Shown: positions 13,907 through 14,105 of the stretch, one piece after another
How the letters are laid out: every line of letters begins with the position of its first letter
Position numbering within the stretch: position 1 is the stretch's first letter
Origin: an uncultured Collinsella sp.
GTDB taxonomy: Bacteria; Actinomycetota; Coriobacteriia; Coriobacteriales; Coriobacteriaceae
Length of the DNA: 14,105 nt
Assembly (NCBI GenBank): GCA_938023905.1
Contig: CALJCO010000021.1
Coordinates: forward strand, 1 to 14,105
Reading direction: 5' to 3'
The notes under the pieces: model-generated
Told to the model about the DNA's origin: nothing
Seen by the model: the letters and a program-made list of their open reading frames with translations, nothing else
Database searches by the model: none
Position numbers and translations under genes: made by a program

Positions 13907-14105
13907 AGGATGTTTGCTCTTGAGCAAAAGGTTGTGCAAATAAATAAAATGCTATTAAAAAACTGATAACTAACTTAATTACCGGTAGAAACAAAAAATA
14001 GATAGCGAATAAACGAAGGTAAATCTGAGTAAATGTCAAGAGAATTAAGAACTGGTTGATTTCCGGTCTCAACCGAACACATTGAGCTGACGGCACGCTC
14101 CCGCA

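Larger units (their letters stand above)
13689..14105. other. Gene-free, AT-rich, palindrome-dense region
   Basis: No convincing gene lies in these 417 bases. After family 2 copy C the composition shifts to strongly AT-rich (most marked at about 13935-14050). Small dyads are frequent: ccaccggtgg (13815-13824), ggtagg/cctacc (13848-13853, 13874-13879), acggtcga/tcgaccgt (13884-13902), tttgctc/gagcaaa (13913-13928), taccggta (13980-13987) and ggttga/tcaacc (14054-14074). The heptamer gatattc is repeated at 13831 and 13853, 22 bp apart. It is probably the control region of a gene beyond the window edge. Confidence 0.6.

Noticed and set aside
13932..13958. TTGTGC with TATTAA considered as a full promoter
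   Set aside because: The spacer is only 15 bp; only the extended -10-like element was noted.
14033..14059. Eight-codon plus-strand frame downstream of the LytTR-like site, considered as a signalling peptide
   Set aside because: No adequate ribosome binding site and too short to separate from chance.
13875..14096. 73-codon minus-strand frame encoding a hydrophobic peptide
   Set aside because: The Phe/Leu/Ile-rich sequence is what AT-rich DNA gives by chance; it has a GTG start with poorly spaced SD and overlaps several dyads and the LytTR-like repeats.

Overview
The window is high-GC bacterial chromosome with tight gene packing, GTG starts and an actinobacterial-type NAD+-dependent DNA ligase. 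Gene content and style suggest the Coriobacteriia, most likely a Collinsella-like gut actinobacterium. This is inferred from protein style and recognition; no database search was possible.

Layout. (1) 1-968 is the 3' part of ligA, closed by a perfect bidirectional hairpin terminator (993-1022). (2) 1026-3275, minus strand, is a two-gene unit: a MATE exporter followed by a MerR/BmrR-like regulator. A promoter with a 19-bp spacer filled by a dyad, the hallmark of MerR control, lies at 3316-3346. (3) 3536-7247, plus strand, holds two overlapping half-transporter genes that form a heterodimeric ABC exporter, with a strong sigma70-type promoter at 3467-3494. (4) 7463-8500 encodes a poorly characterised protein with a C-terminal DUF559/PD-(D/E)XK-like nuclease fold. 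It is bracketed by two near-identical 65-bp palindromic repeats in direct orientation. (5) 8734-11098 is a molybdenum cofactor operon: moaA, then a moaC-mobB fusion. (6) 11364-12644 is an MFS exporter with its own promoter and a structured leader that can sequester its ribosome binding site. (7) 12867-13688 is a Cof-type HAD phosphatase. (8) 13689-14105 has no credible gene. It becomes strikingly AT-rich, is dense in small palindromes, and carries a 9-bp direct repeat with LytTR-type spacing.

How it works together. Three unrelated exporter systems (MATE, heterodimeric ABC, MFS) sit within about 12 kb, each with its own apparent control: a MerR-type operator, a constitutive-looking promoter and a leader hairpin. 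MoaA and MoaC carry out the first step of molybdopterin synthesis (GTP to cPMP), and the fused MobB domain is linked to the late, nucleotide-attachment end of the pathway.

The least expected structure is between genes. From 7247 rightwards every gene 3' end (five of five) carries a palindromic repeat within about 50 bp of the stop codon. There are three arm types, two of which share a GGG(A/C)CAGG-type core. They look like a dispersed REP/MITE-like population that settled at gene ends and, in at least some cases, acts as terminators.
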